Origin: a virus
Length of the DNA: 64,000 nucleotides
Virus record (IMG/VR): IMGVR_UViG_3300043465_001492
Coordinates: 42,637 to 106,636 of that record
Direction: 5' to 3' (one strand)
The notes under the pieces are model-generated. The model saw nothing but the letters and a program-made list of their open reading frames with translations, was not told the DNA's origin and did no database searches. Of the stretch, positions 50,938 to 58,611 are shown piece by piece. The position numbers were made by a program, and so were the translations under genes. Every line of letters starts with the position of its first letter. Positions within the stretch are counted from its first letter, which is position 1.

Positions 50938-51128
50938 TTAAGTTATTATTTTATTTATCTCATTATGTATATTATCATCTAGACCTCCCCATGACCAATA
51001 TTGTTTACAAACAGTTGGTACATCACTAGGATACATCCAAGTAAACGCATCTTGCATGAAATTTACGTGCCAATTGACCAAGTGTATTAAATTCACTAAT
51101 ACGAACAAGTCTCAATCTTGGCATCATG
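50938..51128 (-). pseudogene. Chimeric remnant: uvsE 5' end fused to glycosyltransferase 3' end
   Basis: The first codons (MMPRLRLVRIS, from ATG 51128) and the promoter before them match uvsE (MTPRLGLVCIS). From ISEFNTLGQ on, the sequence matches the C-terminus of the glycosyltransferase at 51815 (FSEFNTLGQWAHK ... KQYWSWGGLQDD). A one-base insertion after LARKFH shifts the frame; the second part reads QDAFTWMYPSDVPTVCKQYW and ends at TAA 50938, 2 nt before the tmRNA. Confidence 0.8.
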
Positions 51129-51132
51129 ATGT

Positions 51133-51162
51133 ATTATACACCAAATCTACTTATTTGTACAC
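51133..51162 (-). promoter_or_regulatory. Early promoter GTGTAC-18-TATAAT upstream of the tmRNA
   Basis: -35 at 51162-51157, -10 at 51138-51133. A duplicate of the uvsE promoter region. It is the only promoter I see that could start tmRNA transcription, through the remnant. Confidence 0.75.
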
Positions 51163-51164
51163 AA

Positions 51165-51818
51165 CTATTGTAATCGTACTAAATTCAACAATTGTGTTTT
51201 ATTATGCAACCCTACTGTAAAATTTGCATGAAATGCTAAGGCATCACTATCTAAAACAAAATGCGGAGAATCTGGACTCCAAAGGCCGAGTTCTAGATTG
51301 CCATATGTCGTAAATTTGAGACTAAGTGGAATATATTTTAAACCTGAATGCGGTAACATCTCATTTATTACAGTTTGGTCACATTCCTTTGCTGCATAAT
51401 ATTCTTTATTACAAATGAGAGCTTCTTTTACATTATTAAAAAAGTTAATAGTTTCAGGACATACCCGACATACAAAAAGTCCGGCGCATAATGCGTTTTT
51501 GCTATCTTGTTGAAATGCAATATGAGAGTCTCCAAGTTCTTCTAACATTGTAGTTACTATGTTGCCTCTTACGCATATATCACTATCTAGATATATGAGT
51601 GCATCACCATATTGCAAAGCCTCAAGTTCAGTGATAATATGGTGTGTTTTATTATAACATGCATTAAAAAATGCCTCACTTTGAAAGTCTCCTTCGCAAC
51701 TATTATCAAGATATGCAATCTTACATTCATGTTTGCAATGTAACAAAATTTCATTATAAAGCTTTTCAGTAAAGTTTTGATGACGAGCCGAACAAACTGT
51801 TAAAAGCAAAACTTTCAT
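51165..51818 (-). CDS. Glycosyltransferase (GT-A, DxD) candidate
   Basis: 217 residues. KVLLLTVCSARHQNFTEKLY at the N-terminus, metal motif LIYLDSDICVRGNI (DSD) near residue 77, then CAGLFVCR, KECDQTVINEM and FHANFTVGLHNKTQLL, the order seen in GT77/GT8-type nucleotide-sugar transferases. It may modify phage DNA, capsid or host surface; target unknown. Confidence 0.7.
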   Translation of the reverse strand: MKVLLLTVCSARHQNFTEKLYNEILLHCKHECKIAYLDNSCEGDFQSEAFFNACYNKTHHIITELEALQYGDALIYLDSDICVRGNIVTTMLEELGDSHIAFQQDSKNALCAGLFVCRVCPETINFFNNVKEALICNKEYYAAKECDQTVINEMLPHSGLKYIPLSLKFTTYGNLELGLWSPDSPHFVLDSDALAFHANFTVGLHNKTQLLNLVRLQ

Positions 51819-52498
51819 GCCAGTAATGTTTCAATGTCTTTGATTATATCATCTTGCAATCCTCCCCATGACCAATATTGCTTACAATATTCTGGAATTT
51901 CGCTTGGGTGACACCATGAAAATGCTTCAGGATAAACTTTATGCGCCCATTGACCAAGAGTATTAAACTCACTAAATTCATTACGCTGTTGTTGGCATAT
52001 CCATTGTTCAAGGCTGCAACTATGTTTTTTCATTATCCATGCTCTAAACTCGTTATATATCCATCGTGGATATATAATTGGATGTCTTCTCATATATTCA
52101 TAACTATCATACCAACCAAGAGTCTTTTCAGAGATCGCATTCCATGGACTATTAGAACATTCTTCGCGAAGCATAATAGGTTTGTTATCTTTAAAAAAAC
52201 AAGTTGGTGAAAAATCTTTATAAAAAATACAGTCACTATCAACATGAAGAATATAGTCAGATAAACACCACGTGTCTGCATGTAATTTAGTAATCTGTTG
52301 CGCAAGATAGCCATCACATTGATCAACTGTGCCATGTACATTCTCTGCTGTAAGGTGAGCGAGCAGTTGAACATCAGATTCTGGGACTACAAGATGAAGA
52401 GTTTCAAACTCTTTACCATATTTATGTATACTTTTTAAAGAATGCCACAACCATTTAAAGTCATTGCGATACGAACGTATGAGTATATCAGTTTTCAT
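51815..52498 (-). CDS. Glycosyltransferase-like protein with DSD motif
   Basis: 227 residues from ATG 52498, which overlaps the methyltransferase stop. TDILIRSYRNDFKWLWHSLK, then ILHVDSDCIFYKDF (DSD), WIYNEFRAWIMKK and a C-terminal HPSEIPEYCKQYWSWGGLQD. The C-terminus is partly duplicated in the remnant at 50938-51128. Its 3' end overlaps the next glycosyltransferase by 4 nt. Confidence 0.7.
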   Translation of the reverse strand: MKTDILIRSYRNDFKWLWHSLKSIHKYGKEFETLHLVVPESDVQLLAHLTAENVHGTVDQCDGYLAQQITKLHADTWCLSDYILHVDSDCIFYKDFSPTCFFKDNKPIMLREECSNSPWNAISEKTLGWYDSYEYMRRHPIIYPRWIYNEFRAWIMKKHSCSLEQWICQQQRNEFSEFNTLGQWAHKVYPEAFSWCHPSEIPEYCKQYWSWGGLQDDIIKDIETLLA

Positions 52499-53151
52499 TG
52501 CGGTATGCAAAGTATGTCATATTGTTCACCAACTTCAGGGAATGGTATTATGTCATAACCAAATTGAGACAGAAAGTTTTCAATATCATGCGCAGTTTTA
52601 CCATGTTGCGCAAGGGCACCGACATTAATTTCAATCCAAAAAACTGGACGATATTTTGAAATTGTTTCTTTTGCTCCTTCTAAAGCATTGAGTTCATAAC
52701 CTTCTATGTCAAGCTTAAAAAAATCAAGAGCAGGTAGGTTTAGTGAGTCTAATGTTATAGTTTTTATGCAAAATGAACCATCACCAGACTGTTGTGATAT
52801 TCGGCCAGCTCCGGCATTATTATCTACTGAATAGTTTACTTCTTCGTCACAATTTGATAGTCCGCAATTAAATAATTTTGCTGAACCACAATTATATTGT
52901 AAACATTCAAAGGCTGCAGGATTAGGTTCAAACGCATAAACGTCTCCATTTTTACCAACTGCATCACAATATGCAAGTGTGTGGTCGCCTATAAATGCGC
53001 CAGCATCAACAACTGTATAACCAGGTTGTATGTGTTCTAAAATGATTGGCAACGCGTAGCGATCATGATCGAGGCGGCCACTTTCTTCAACCCAACGTGA
53101 TATATGAGTATCATTCTCTAAAATCGCAATGTTTTCACGCGTTATTTTCAT
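52495..53151 (-). CDS. FkbM-family SAM-dependent methyltransferase
   Basis: 218 residues. SAM motif VVDAGAFIGDHTL (47-59), VYAFEPNPAAFECLQYN, then the FkbM signature LDFFKLDIEGYELNALEGA near residue 145 and PVFWIEIN. Typically O-methylates sugars; together with the adjacent glycosyltransferases it suggests synthesis or capping of a glycan. A late octamer lies 6 nt before the ATG. Confidence 0.85.
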   Translation of the reverse strand: MKITRENIAILENDTHISRWVEESGRLDHDRYALPIILEHIQPGYTVVDAGAFIGDHTLAYCDAVGKNGDVYAFEPNPAAFECLQYNCGSAKLFNCGLSNCDEEVNYSVDNNAGAGRISQQSGDGSFCIKTITLDSLNLPALDFFKLDIEGYELNALEGAKETISKYRPVFWIEINVGALAQHGKTAHDIENFLSQFGYDIIPFPEVGEQYDILCIPQ

Positions 53152-53157
53152 ATATTT

Positions 53158-53173
53158 TATTTATAATAAATAA
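53158..53173. promoter_or_regulatory. Divergent late promoters
   Basis: Minus strand: exact TATAAATA at 53165-53158, 6 nt before ATG 53151. Plus strand: the same A/T block offers AATAAATA at 53166-53173, 4 nt before ATG 53178; this second call is weaker. Confidence 0.55.
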
Positions 53174-53177
53174 TAAC

Positions 53178-53990
53178 ATGCTCATACACACATACTTTGC
53201 AAAAGAAAGGGGGATGGGATTGGGTGATTTTATACGAGGGTCAATCGCGGCAAATCAACTATGCGTGGAATATAGTATACCATTTGAAATTGATTTTAGG
53301 CAGCACCCAATTGGTCAATATTTACAAAATCAATGTTCGGTTACACCTCCAAATACAAATAAAATTTTAGATTTACAAGACATTCAAAATGCCACTCTAC
53401 GGGCACTACAAACCAATCTTAAAAATCAAATAAATCTAAAAAATTTACGGCGGGATAATTTACATATTTACACAAATGTATGGCCAGTATTTAAACTACC
53501 AAGGCGAATAGTAGAGTCTGTTAGAAAATATTTGCAACCAACTGAAGAGTGCGAACGTGCAATAGTTGCTGCATTAGATTCGCTGACAGATTATGAAGTT
53601 ATTCACGTTCGCGTCGGTGACATACTTTCATTTGGTACCCAAATAGGAGACACTGTTGACTATACAATGGAACAGCTTATTGATAGTTTGTATGTCATAA
53701 AAAATATAAAAGAATCAACGGGTCGTCCATGCATAATAATGTCAGACTCAGCTGAATGTAAGCGCATCTTAGCAGAAAAATATGGTTTGAGATGCACTTC
53801 TACGGTTCCAAGTCATATGGCACTTGAAAATGATTCTGCGCTTGACACACTAGTAGATTTTTTTATCCTATCACGAGCACGACATATACATCAGTTTAGT
53901 GTGCATCATTGGGGCTCAGGATTTAGTGACTCAGTACACTGGCTCTATCGAGTGCCAATTACAAAACATAAGCTATCTCCCACAAACTAA
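53178..53990 (+). CDS. Fucosyltransferase-like glycosyltransferase
   Basis: 270 residues from ATG 53178; a longer frame would overlap the divergent methyltransferase. FAKERGMGLGDFIRGSIAAN at the N-terminus, EVIHVRVGDILSFG (HxRxGD motif of GDP-fucose-type transferases) near residue 145, SDSAECKRILAEKYGL near 195 and DTLVDFFILSRARHIHQFS. GT-B fold likely. It converges on the gene at 53973 with an 18-nt overlap. Confidence 0.65.
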   Translation: MLIHTYFAKERGMGLGDFIRGSIAANQLCVEYSIPFEIDFRQHPIGQYLQNQCSVTPPNTNKILDLQDIQNATLRALQTNLKNQINLKNLRRDNLHIYTNVWPVFKLPRRIVESVRKYLQPTEECERAIVAALDSLTDYEVIHVRVGDILSFGTQIGDTVDYTMEQLIDSLYVIKNIKESTGRPCIIMSDSAECKRILAEKYGLRCTSTVPSHMALENDSALDTLVDFFILSRARHIHQFSVHHWGSGFSDSVHWLYRVPITKHKLSPTN

Positions 53991-54227
53991 TTTAGCAAAA
54001 ACTGCAGAAAAGCGATAATCATCAACTGTTGCATCACGCACTTCGCTTGTGGTGTCCCAACTATGAGTGGTGTGAAAGGTTTCCGTCTTTAACACCTTGT
54101 TGCTAGCAGTGTCAATATAGTAATTTGACTGCCAGTCATATACTTTACGAAGTTTATTGAGAGTAATTTGAAGAACTGTAAAATCATCAAGCTCACACTG
54201 AACACCGTTTTTATCCTTGATTTTCAT
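53973..54227 (-). CDS. Hypothetical 84-aa early protein
   Basis: Start ATG 54227 (MKIKDKNGVQCELDDFTVLQ). Central beta-like YDWQSNYYIDTASNKVLKTE, acidic end. It sits alone behind an early promoter and ends antiparallel to the glycosyltransferase. Confidence 0.5.
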   Translation of the reverse strand: MKIKDKNGVQCELDDFTVLQITLNKLRKVYDWQSNYYIDTASNKVLKTETFHTTHSWDTTSEVRDATVDDYRFSAVFAKLVCGR

Positions 54228-54233
54228 GTCGTT

Positions 54234-54263
54234 ATTATATACAATATTTTTTAATATGTAAAC
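54234..54263 (-). promoter_or_regulatory. Early promoter GTTTAC-18-TATAAT
   Basis: -35 at 54263-54258, -10 at 54239-54234, 6 nt before ATG 54227. Directly preceded by a terminator stem and six T, a PeSL layout with unrelated stem sequence. Confidence 0.8.
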
Positions 54264-54297
54264 AAAAAAGTAGCCAGCGCAATACAACACTGGCTAC
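54264..54297 (-). terminator. Terminator GTAGCCAG/CTGGCTAC
   Basis: Perfect 8-bp stem with a 12-nt loop (54297-54270) followed by TTTTTT on the minus strand; ends the 54311-54529 gene. Confidence 0.85.
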
Positions 54298-54310
54298 TCG
54301 CTATTAACCT

Positions 54311-54529
54311 TTATGCTCCGTGCACAAATGCATAGAGTTCTTCTGCTCTTTCGATAACCTTAGATACAGCTGGTAGTGTGACATCTACAGTAGACAAGTC
54401 TGATGTTTCCTGTCCGTCCTGATAAATCGTCTCTTTTTGACAATTTAATGCCTCATGATATTGCGTCATAATATCGCCATGAGCGAGTTGTAATACCTCT
54501 AGTCGTATTTCGTATGCGTTTTTATTCAT
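54311..54529 (-). CDS. Conserved T4-type small protein, 72 aa
   Basis: MNKNAYEIRLEVLQLAHGDI then MTQYHEALNCQKETIYQDGQ. I have seen the NAYEIRLE-L-LAH pattern in small conserved proteins of marine T4-type phages. Helical; function unknown. Confidence 0.6.
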   Translation of the reverse strand: MNKNAYEIRLEVLQLAHGDIMTQYHEALNCQKETIYQDGQETSDLSTVDVTLPAVSKVIERAEELYAFVHGA

Positions 54530-54563
54530 TTTATTGTGTGTGTTTGTGTGTGTTTGTGTGTGT
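54530..54563. repeat. GTGTGTTT microsatellite
   Basis: Three tandem GTGTGTTT/GTGTGTGTTT-type units in the leader of the preceding gene. The remaining gap to 54664 holds a terminator and nothing else I can see. Confidence 0.6.
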
Positions 54564-54610
54564 TAAGTATAGAAGACAACCGCGTCCTCTATAGAGTTAT
54601 ATATACGAGA

Positions 54611-54642
54611 AAAGCCACTCAGAGTGACCCGAGTGGCTTTTT
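54611..54642. terminator. Bidirectional terminator AGCCACTC/GAGTGGCT
   Basis: 8-bp stem with a 10-nt loop; TTTTT on the plus side and TTTT on the minus side. Ends the internal-protein block. Confidence 0.85.
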
Positions 54643-54664
54643 CTATATTATTTTTTAATTAGTA

Positions 54665-56761
54665 TTAGTGTATCAATGCAAGATGTGTGACTTTGTCGTA
54701 TAGATGGGGCACGACATACCATTGCTCTGCATCAGATATATCTTTTGGAGATTCGAGTGCACCAATCTCAAGAAGATCTGTTCCCCATGCAACTGATACT
54801 GCTTTCCACTCGCTGCCTAATTTCATGTGTGACATAAGTTTGCTGCTAGAGATTCGATCAAAATCAGTCTTTGCAAGCAGTTTATATGGGTCGAGTTGAT
54901 AGAGTTCGCGGTCTTGAATAAAGAAGATATATTTTCCTTGCACTGGTTTGATGTTAGCAGCTTCTTCGAGTGTCTCACCTTGCACTTCGGTGTCTTCCAT
55001 ACGAACTGGACGCTTTGCATAGGCATCAGCTGCTGCAGAAATATGATCAGCTACTGCTGCCCACGCCTTTGCATTTGATGCACCACTTGTATTTTTATCT
55101 GGCATTCCAAGAGCATTTACTGGACGGCTCATATTAGAGATGCCTTGTGCATTGTCTGCGAGTGCTTGTAAGAAAAGTAGATAGTCTTTAGGGCTCATTT
55201 CATCAATCTTGGCAATAAGCTTTTGTATTGCTGGTGTTGGAACAGCTTCTTCGAGGGTCTCTTCCTCCTTAACAAGGTTTTTATAGAGACCACCTGGACC
55301 AGACAATTTGCTGCCAGCTGGACGATATTTACCAAGTTTATACTTTTTGTTGTAGTCATCACGACTCATAACGCCAGCATTTACTCGGGCCATATCAATC
55401 TGTTTGCGGCGCTTGAGTGCGGCATCTGCTGGAGTGGCTTCATTCATCTTTTCATCAGAGCAATCAGACTCTTCTTTGTATGTACCGACATGAGGAAGTT
55501 TTGGCTCTTTGATGCCCTTTGCCTTTTGCTTGAGATATTCTTCAGCGTGATCCTTTGCCTCTTGAGGCACATTGTATCTGACTGCACTTTGGTATATAAC
55601 CCTTTTAGTTTTCTTATCAAGTATAGTCGGACGATATCCGCCAAACTGACTCTTTTCAGAAGTTGTGAGATAGTCACCAAGCCAGTTGATTGCTTCATCA
55701 AGGGTTTCTTCTTCAGTGCTCTCTTCTTCTTTATAGACTGGATTGCTTTTCTGAGATTTGTTGAGGTCTGGATAATATTTGCGCACTGCTTCAATTGCTT
55801 TTTTAGCAATTTCTTTTGTCTTTTTAGCGCCATTTGGTTGCATAATTTCAAACCACATGTCTTCAACATAGTCATAAATCTTTGGAAAACGATCAAAAAT
55901 ATCTTCATGACTTAAACGAATAGACACGCTAGTGACGTCCCAAAGTTTTGAATCTGGGGCGTCGACTATGCTTTGTAATTCGTCGATGAGGTCGGCTGGC
56001 TTGCGTAATGGCTTGTATGCTTCAGCAACGTCCTCTTCTTCAAGTTCAGTCTCTTCCTTTAGTTTGATTGTTTTAAGAAGTAAAAATTCTGAGCTGCCCA
56101 TCTTGCGTTGGTTAAACGCGATTGTTGTCTTTGGAAGATCTTTTGCCTTGAATGTAATGCTGTTAGGACCAATCTCTAACACCTTGCCAAAGTTTGTAGT
56201 GTCGCCAACCTTTAGAGTGTCAATGATTGTCTTGACGTCTTCTACGCCTTCTTCGAGAGTATCAGCGCTTTCACGAATGGTATTGTTATAGATGTCATTT
56301 ATCAATGCATACTCATCATCGCTTAATAATGTTTTGAGACGTGCACTATAAGCTCTAACTAGCTTTTTACGCTCTTCATTATTCTTTTTAGCTTCTTCTG
56401 TAGATTTTGATGAATAAGGAAAAGATTTAATTTGTGAAATAAGCTCTTTTGATTTGCTGTCCTTTAAGATTTTATCGAGTGTGCTCTTTAAGAATTGTGC
56501 AGACTCCTTTGCGTCTCTTTCGTCTGCTTTATCTGAAAGATATCTTTTTATTGCGCCACCAAATATAGCAGCTACACCAATTCCTCCTCCAATTACTAAT
56601 GCTGCTACAATATCAATAATGTCTTTTACATACATTGATTGGATAAGGTTCCAATCAATTGCTTCGTCAAGAGTATCAGACTCTTGCAGTTGAGTTTTGC
56701 CAGTTAGAATTGCTGCAGCTGCAGCATACATCGGGTCTTGGTGATAGTGGAAGTTATTCAT
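54665..56761 (-). CDS. Modular candidate internal head protein / polyprotein, 698 aa
   Basis: N-terminal MNNFHYHQDPMYAAAAAILT plus LQE (residues 25-27) is shared with four neighbours. The same acidic E-rich linker with an LxE-A/G site recurs at module borders: TLDEA (residues 30-34), TLEEG (168-172), TLDEA (353-357), TLEEA (502-506), TLEEA (597-601). The pieces in between differ: a membrane-prone glycine segment (about 50-70), a beta domain (about 180-235), helical domains and a C-terminal soluble domain. Residues about 507-580 resemble a domain in the 57233 protein. This fits processing by a T4 gp21-type prohead protease (L/I-x-E). A late octamer lies 9 nt upstream. Confidence 0.6.
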   Translation of the reverse strand: MNNFHYHQDPMYAAAAAILTGKTQLQESDTLDEAIDWNLIQSMYVKDIIDIVAALVIGGGIGVAAIFGGAIKRYLSDKADERDAKESAQFLKSTLDKILKDSKSKELISQIKSFPYSSKSTEEAKKNNEERKKLVRAYSARLKTLLSDDEYALINDIYNNTIRESADTLEEGVEDVKTIIDTLKVGDTTNFGKVLEIGPNSITFKAKDLPKTTIAFNQRKMGSSEFLLLKTIKLKEETELEEEDVAEAYKPLRKPADLIDELQSIVDAPDSKLWDVTSVSIRLSHEDIFDRFPKIYDYVEDMWFEIMQPNGAKKTKEIAKKAIEAVRKYYPDLNKSQKSNPVYKEEESTEEETLDEAINWLGDYLTTSEKSQFGGYRPTILDKKTKRVIYQSAVRYNVPQEAKDHAEEYLKQKAKGIKEPKLPHVGTYKEESDCSDEKMNEATPADAALKRRKQIDMARVNAGVMSRDDYNKKYKLGKYRPAGSKLSGPGGLYKNLVKEEETLEEAVPTPAIQKLIAKIDEMSPKDYLLFLQALADNAQGISNMSRPVNALGMPDKNTSGASNAKAWAAVADHISAAADAYAKRPVRMEDTEVQGETLEEAANIKPVQGKYIFFIQDRELYQLDPYKLLAKTDFDRISSSKLMSHMKLGSEWKAVSVAWGTDLLEIGALESPKDISDAEQWYVVPHLYDKVTHLALIH

Positions 56762-56770
56762 GTGTTAATA

Positions 56771-56778
56771 TATTTATA
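56771..56778 (-). promoter_or_regulatory. Late promoter TATAAATA
   Basis: Exact octamer, 9 nt before ATG 56761. Confidence 0.65.
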
Positions 56779-56779
56779 T

Positions 56780-57223
56780 TTAGTTTAGTTCGTCAATTTC
56801 TAATTTTTGATCGAAGGTTTTAAAATAGTATTTGTTGTCGCTGTGTTCCTTTGCAATCTCATAGACCTTTTCAGCAGACGTCTTTGGATTTGCGATGTGT
56901 GTCACGTCTTGACTGTAGACATTAAAATAACTTTCACCATCTTCTTTTTCAATTGTATAGAATGTAGTCTTGGTAATCCATCCTTTGTTCGACTGCTTGA
57001 AAATCATAATAGCAATTGTGTCAGCGTCTTCTTGAGCTGCAGAGAATCCACCATTTTTACCAAAGATCCGATTATTTTTTGACTTTAACATTGCAGCGCC
57101 CTTAGAAGCTTTAAGTTCTTTAAGGGCAGACGCATGCGATGCATCTTCTGTTAATGATTCTCTGCCGAGTATCTTTGCTGCAGCGGCATACAACGGGTCT
57201 TGGTTGTAATGAAAATTATTCAT
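56780..57223 (-). CDS. Candidate internal head protein, 147 aa
   Basis: N-terminus MNNFHYNQDPLYAAAAKILG then LTE (24-26) is nearly identical to the 698-aa neighbour. The rest (KGWITKTTFYTIEKEDGESY ...) is a small alpha/beta domain of unknown role. Removal of about 26 residues would leave a 13-kDa soluble protein. Confidence 0.6.
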   Translation of the reverse strand: MNNFHYNQDPLYAAAAKILGRESLTEDASHASALKELKASKGAAMLKSKNNRIFGKNGGFSAAQEDADTIAIMIFKQSNKGWITKTTFYTIEKEDGESYFNVYSQDVTHIANPKTSAEKVYEIAKEHSDNKYYFKTFDQKLEIDELN

Positions 57224-57229
57224 ATGTCT

Positions 57230-57237
57230 TATTTATT
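57230..57237 (-). promoter_or_regulatory. Late promoter (AATAAATA)
   Basis: 6 nt before ATG 57223, overlapping the end of the upstream gene; one mismatch. Confidence 0.5.
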
Positions 57238-57754
57238 CTGCTTCCTTTGTGCTCTCAATATAGTCACGAGCACTGACAACATACTCTTCTGCCTTTACGA
57301 GATTTGCTTGAACGTGCTCTGGTAAATTTTCGTCGTCGCTTAGCATGTCATGCAATCCTTTTGCGTTGCGAATGATTGTGCGGAGTGCGGTCTTTGCCAT
57401 GCTGCCTTCAGCGTCATACTCGCCTGCGTCTTGCTCAGCAGCTTCAAAATAACCATACTTTTCTCCAGTCTTTAATCCACTTGCTGCTCTTGCTGCGTCA
57501 TATAGATGATCACTTATTTTTTTAATGACTTCTCTTGGATTGCCTTTTTGATCACGTGATGATGCATATTTTGTCATCTCATCCATGTGATCGGCAAATG
57601 CAAGTAAAAATTCTTGCATCTGACTTCTATTTAAATTATCAATTTCTGCTAATAGGCGTTTTACAATTGTGCTTTGTGCTTCTTGAAGAGACTCGTCCGG
57701 AGTCTTGCCCTGCAGTATGAGTGTTGCTGCTTCTACAAGTGTGTCTTTATGCAT
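57233..57754 (-). CDS. Candidate internal head protein, 173 aa
   Basis: N-terminus MHKDTLVEAATLILQGKTPD with LQE-A at residues 23-26, the same design without the FxYxxDPLY part. Residues about 30-100 are helical (IVKRLLAEIDNLNRSQMQEF, LLAFADHMDEM) and resemble the module at residues 507-580 of the 698-aa protein and the C-terminus of the 57747 protein. Acidic C-terminal half. Confidence 0.6.
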   Translation of the reverse strand: MHKDTLVEAATLILQGKTPDESLQEAQSTIVKRLLAEIDNLNRSQMQEFLLAFADHMDEMTKYASSRDQKGNPREVIKKISDHLYDAARAASGLKTGEKYGYFEAAEQDAGEYDAEGSMAKTALRTIIRNAKGLHDMLSDDENLPEHVQANLVKAEEYVVSARDYIESTKEAE

Positions 57755-58535
57755 ATCTTTCGTTTCTATTTTTCCAAATTTGTGCTGCCTTATAGATTAA
57801 TGCAGAGATGTTGCTTGATTCTTTATAGTCAGACATTTCGCCTTCTTCGAAAAAGCTATCAAGCGCAAACAAGAAATCTTCCATTTCGTCTTCATCCAGA
57901 TTGCCTACTGCTTCAATTGCTTTTTTAGCAAGTGGAAACTTAGCAGTATAATATTCTTGGAGTGTGATGTCTTCATATAAATCAGACTCTTCAGCAAGCT
58001 TCTTATATGGCCCAATTGCTGCTACACTATTTCCAGTAATATACAATTTAAATCCGCCTTTACGAGCAAATTTTTGTACTTTTACCTTCATGTCTTTAGA
58101 AGAAGCTTTAGCATTATTTGTCTTTATCAAATCTAAAAGTTTGTTAGCTGCAGCTTCACTGTCTACAGCAGCAATTACTCTATTAGGCATAGCTTCCTTT
58201 TCAGGTTTAGCAAAGTCACCCTTTTCAGCCATTACTGCTCGTACTAAATCAGCTAATTTGATCTTTGGATTGAATATAGCATCTCGAATTGCGGTTTTGC
58301 TAGCAACTACAAAATCAGTATCATCAAAATATGGTTTAGCTTTGATTTTACGAAGATGATCTTTTACGCCAGGCAGTTTTAATAGTGCAGCAATAATTTC
58401 TGGAGCACTGCCAAAGCCGTCAAGCGTGTCATTAGCTGATGCTTCTGATAAAGTTTCTTCTGAAATATTTTTGCCAGCAAGAATTGATGCAGCAATATCA
58501 TATAATGGATCTTCATTATAATTAAATAATTTCAT
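57747..58535 (-). CDS. Candidate internal head protein, 262 aa
   Basis: N-terminus MKLFNYNEDPLYDIAASILA with ISE (24-26) and LSE-A (29-32). A second potential site TLQEY lies near residue 200. The C-terminal helical domain (AKKAIEAVGNLDEDEMEDFL, FALDSFFEE) is shared with two neighbours. It is preceded by a 9-codon upstream ORF whose TGA overlaps this ATG. Confidence 0.6.
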   Translation of the reverse strand: MKLFNYNEDPLYDIAASILAGKNISEETLSEASANDTLDGFGSAPEIIAALLKLPGVKDHLRKIKAKPYFDDTDFVVASKTAIRDAIFNPKIKLADLVRAVMAEKGDFAKPEKEAMPNRVIAAVDSEAAANKLLDLIKTNNAKASSKDMKVKVQKFARKGGFKLYITGNSVAAIGPYKKLAEESDLYEDITLQEYYTAKFPLAKKAIEAVGNLDEDEMEDFLFALDSFFEEGEMSDYKESSNISALIYKAAQIWKNRNERYA

Positions 58536-58568
58536 AATTGATAGTTGTCAAAGGGTTGCATATAAGAC

Positions 58569-58606
58569 TATTTATACATTTTCATAATTCGAAAATTGTA
58601 TAAATA
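58569..58606. promoter_or_regulatory. Divergent late promoters
   Basis: Minus: exact TATAAATA at 58576-58569, 7 nt before the ATG of a 9-codon leader ORF (58561-58532). Plus: exact TATAAATA at 58599-58606, 5 nt before ATG 58612. Confidence 0.75.
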
Positions 58607-58611
58607 AGAGT

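Noticed and set aside
55223-55915. 230-aa plus-strand frame rich in Phe/Cys/Leu
   Set aside because: It is the antisense of the 698-aa modular protein; composition (Phe/Cys-rich) is typical of a shadow of Glu/Lys-rich coding.
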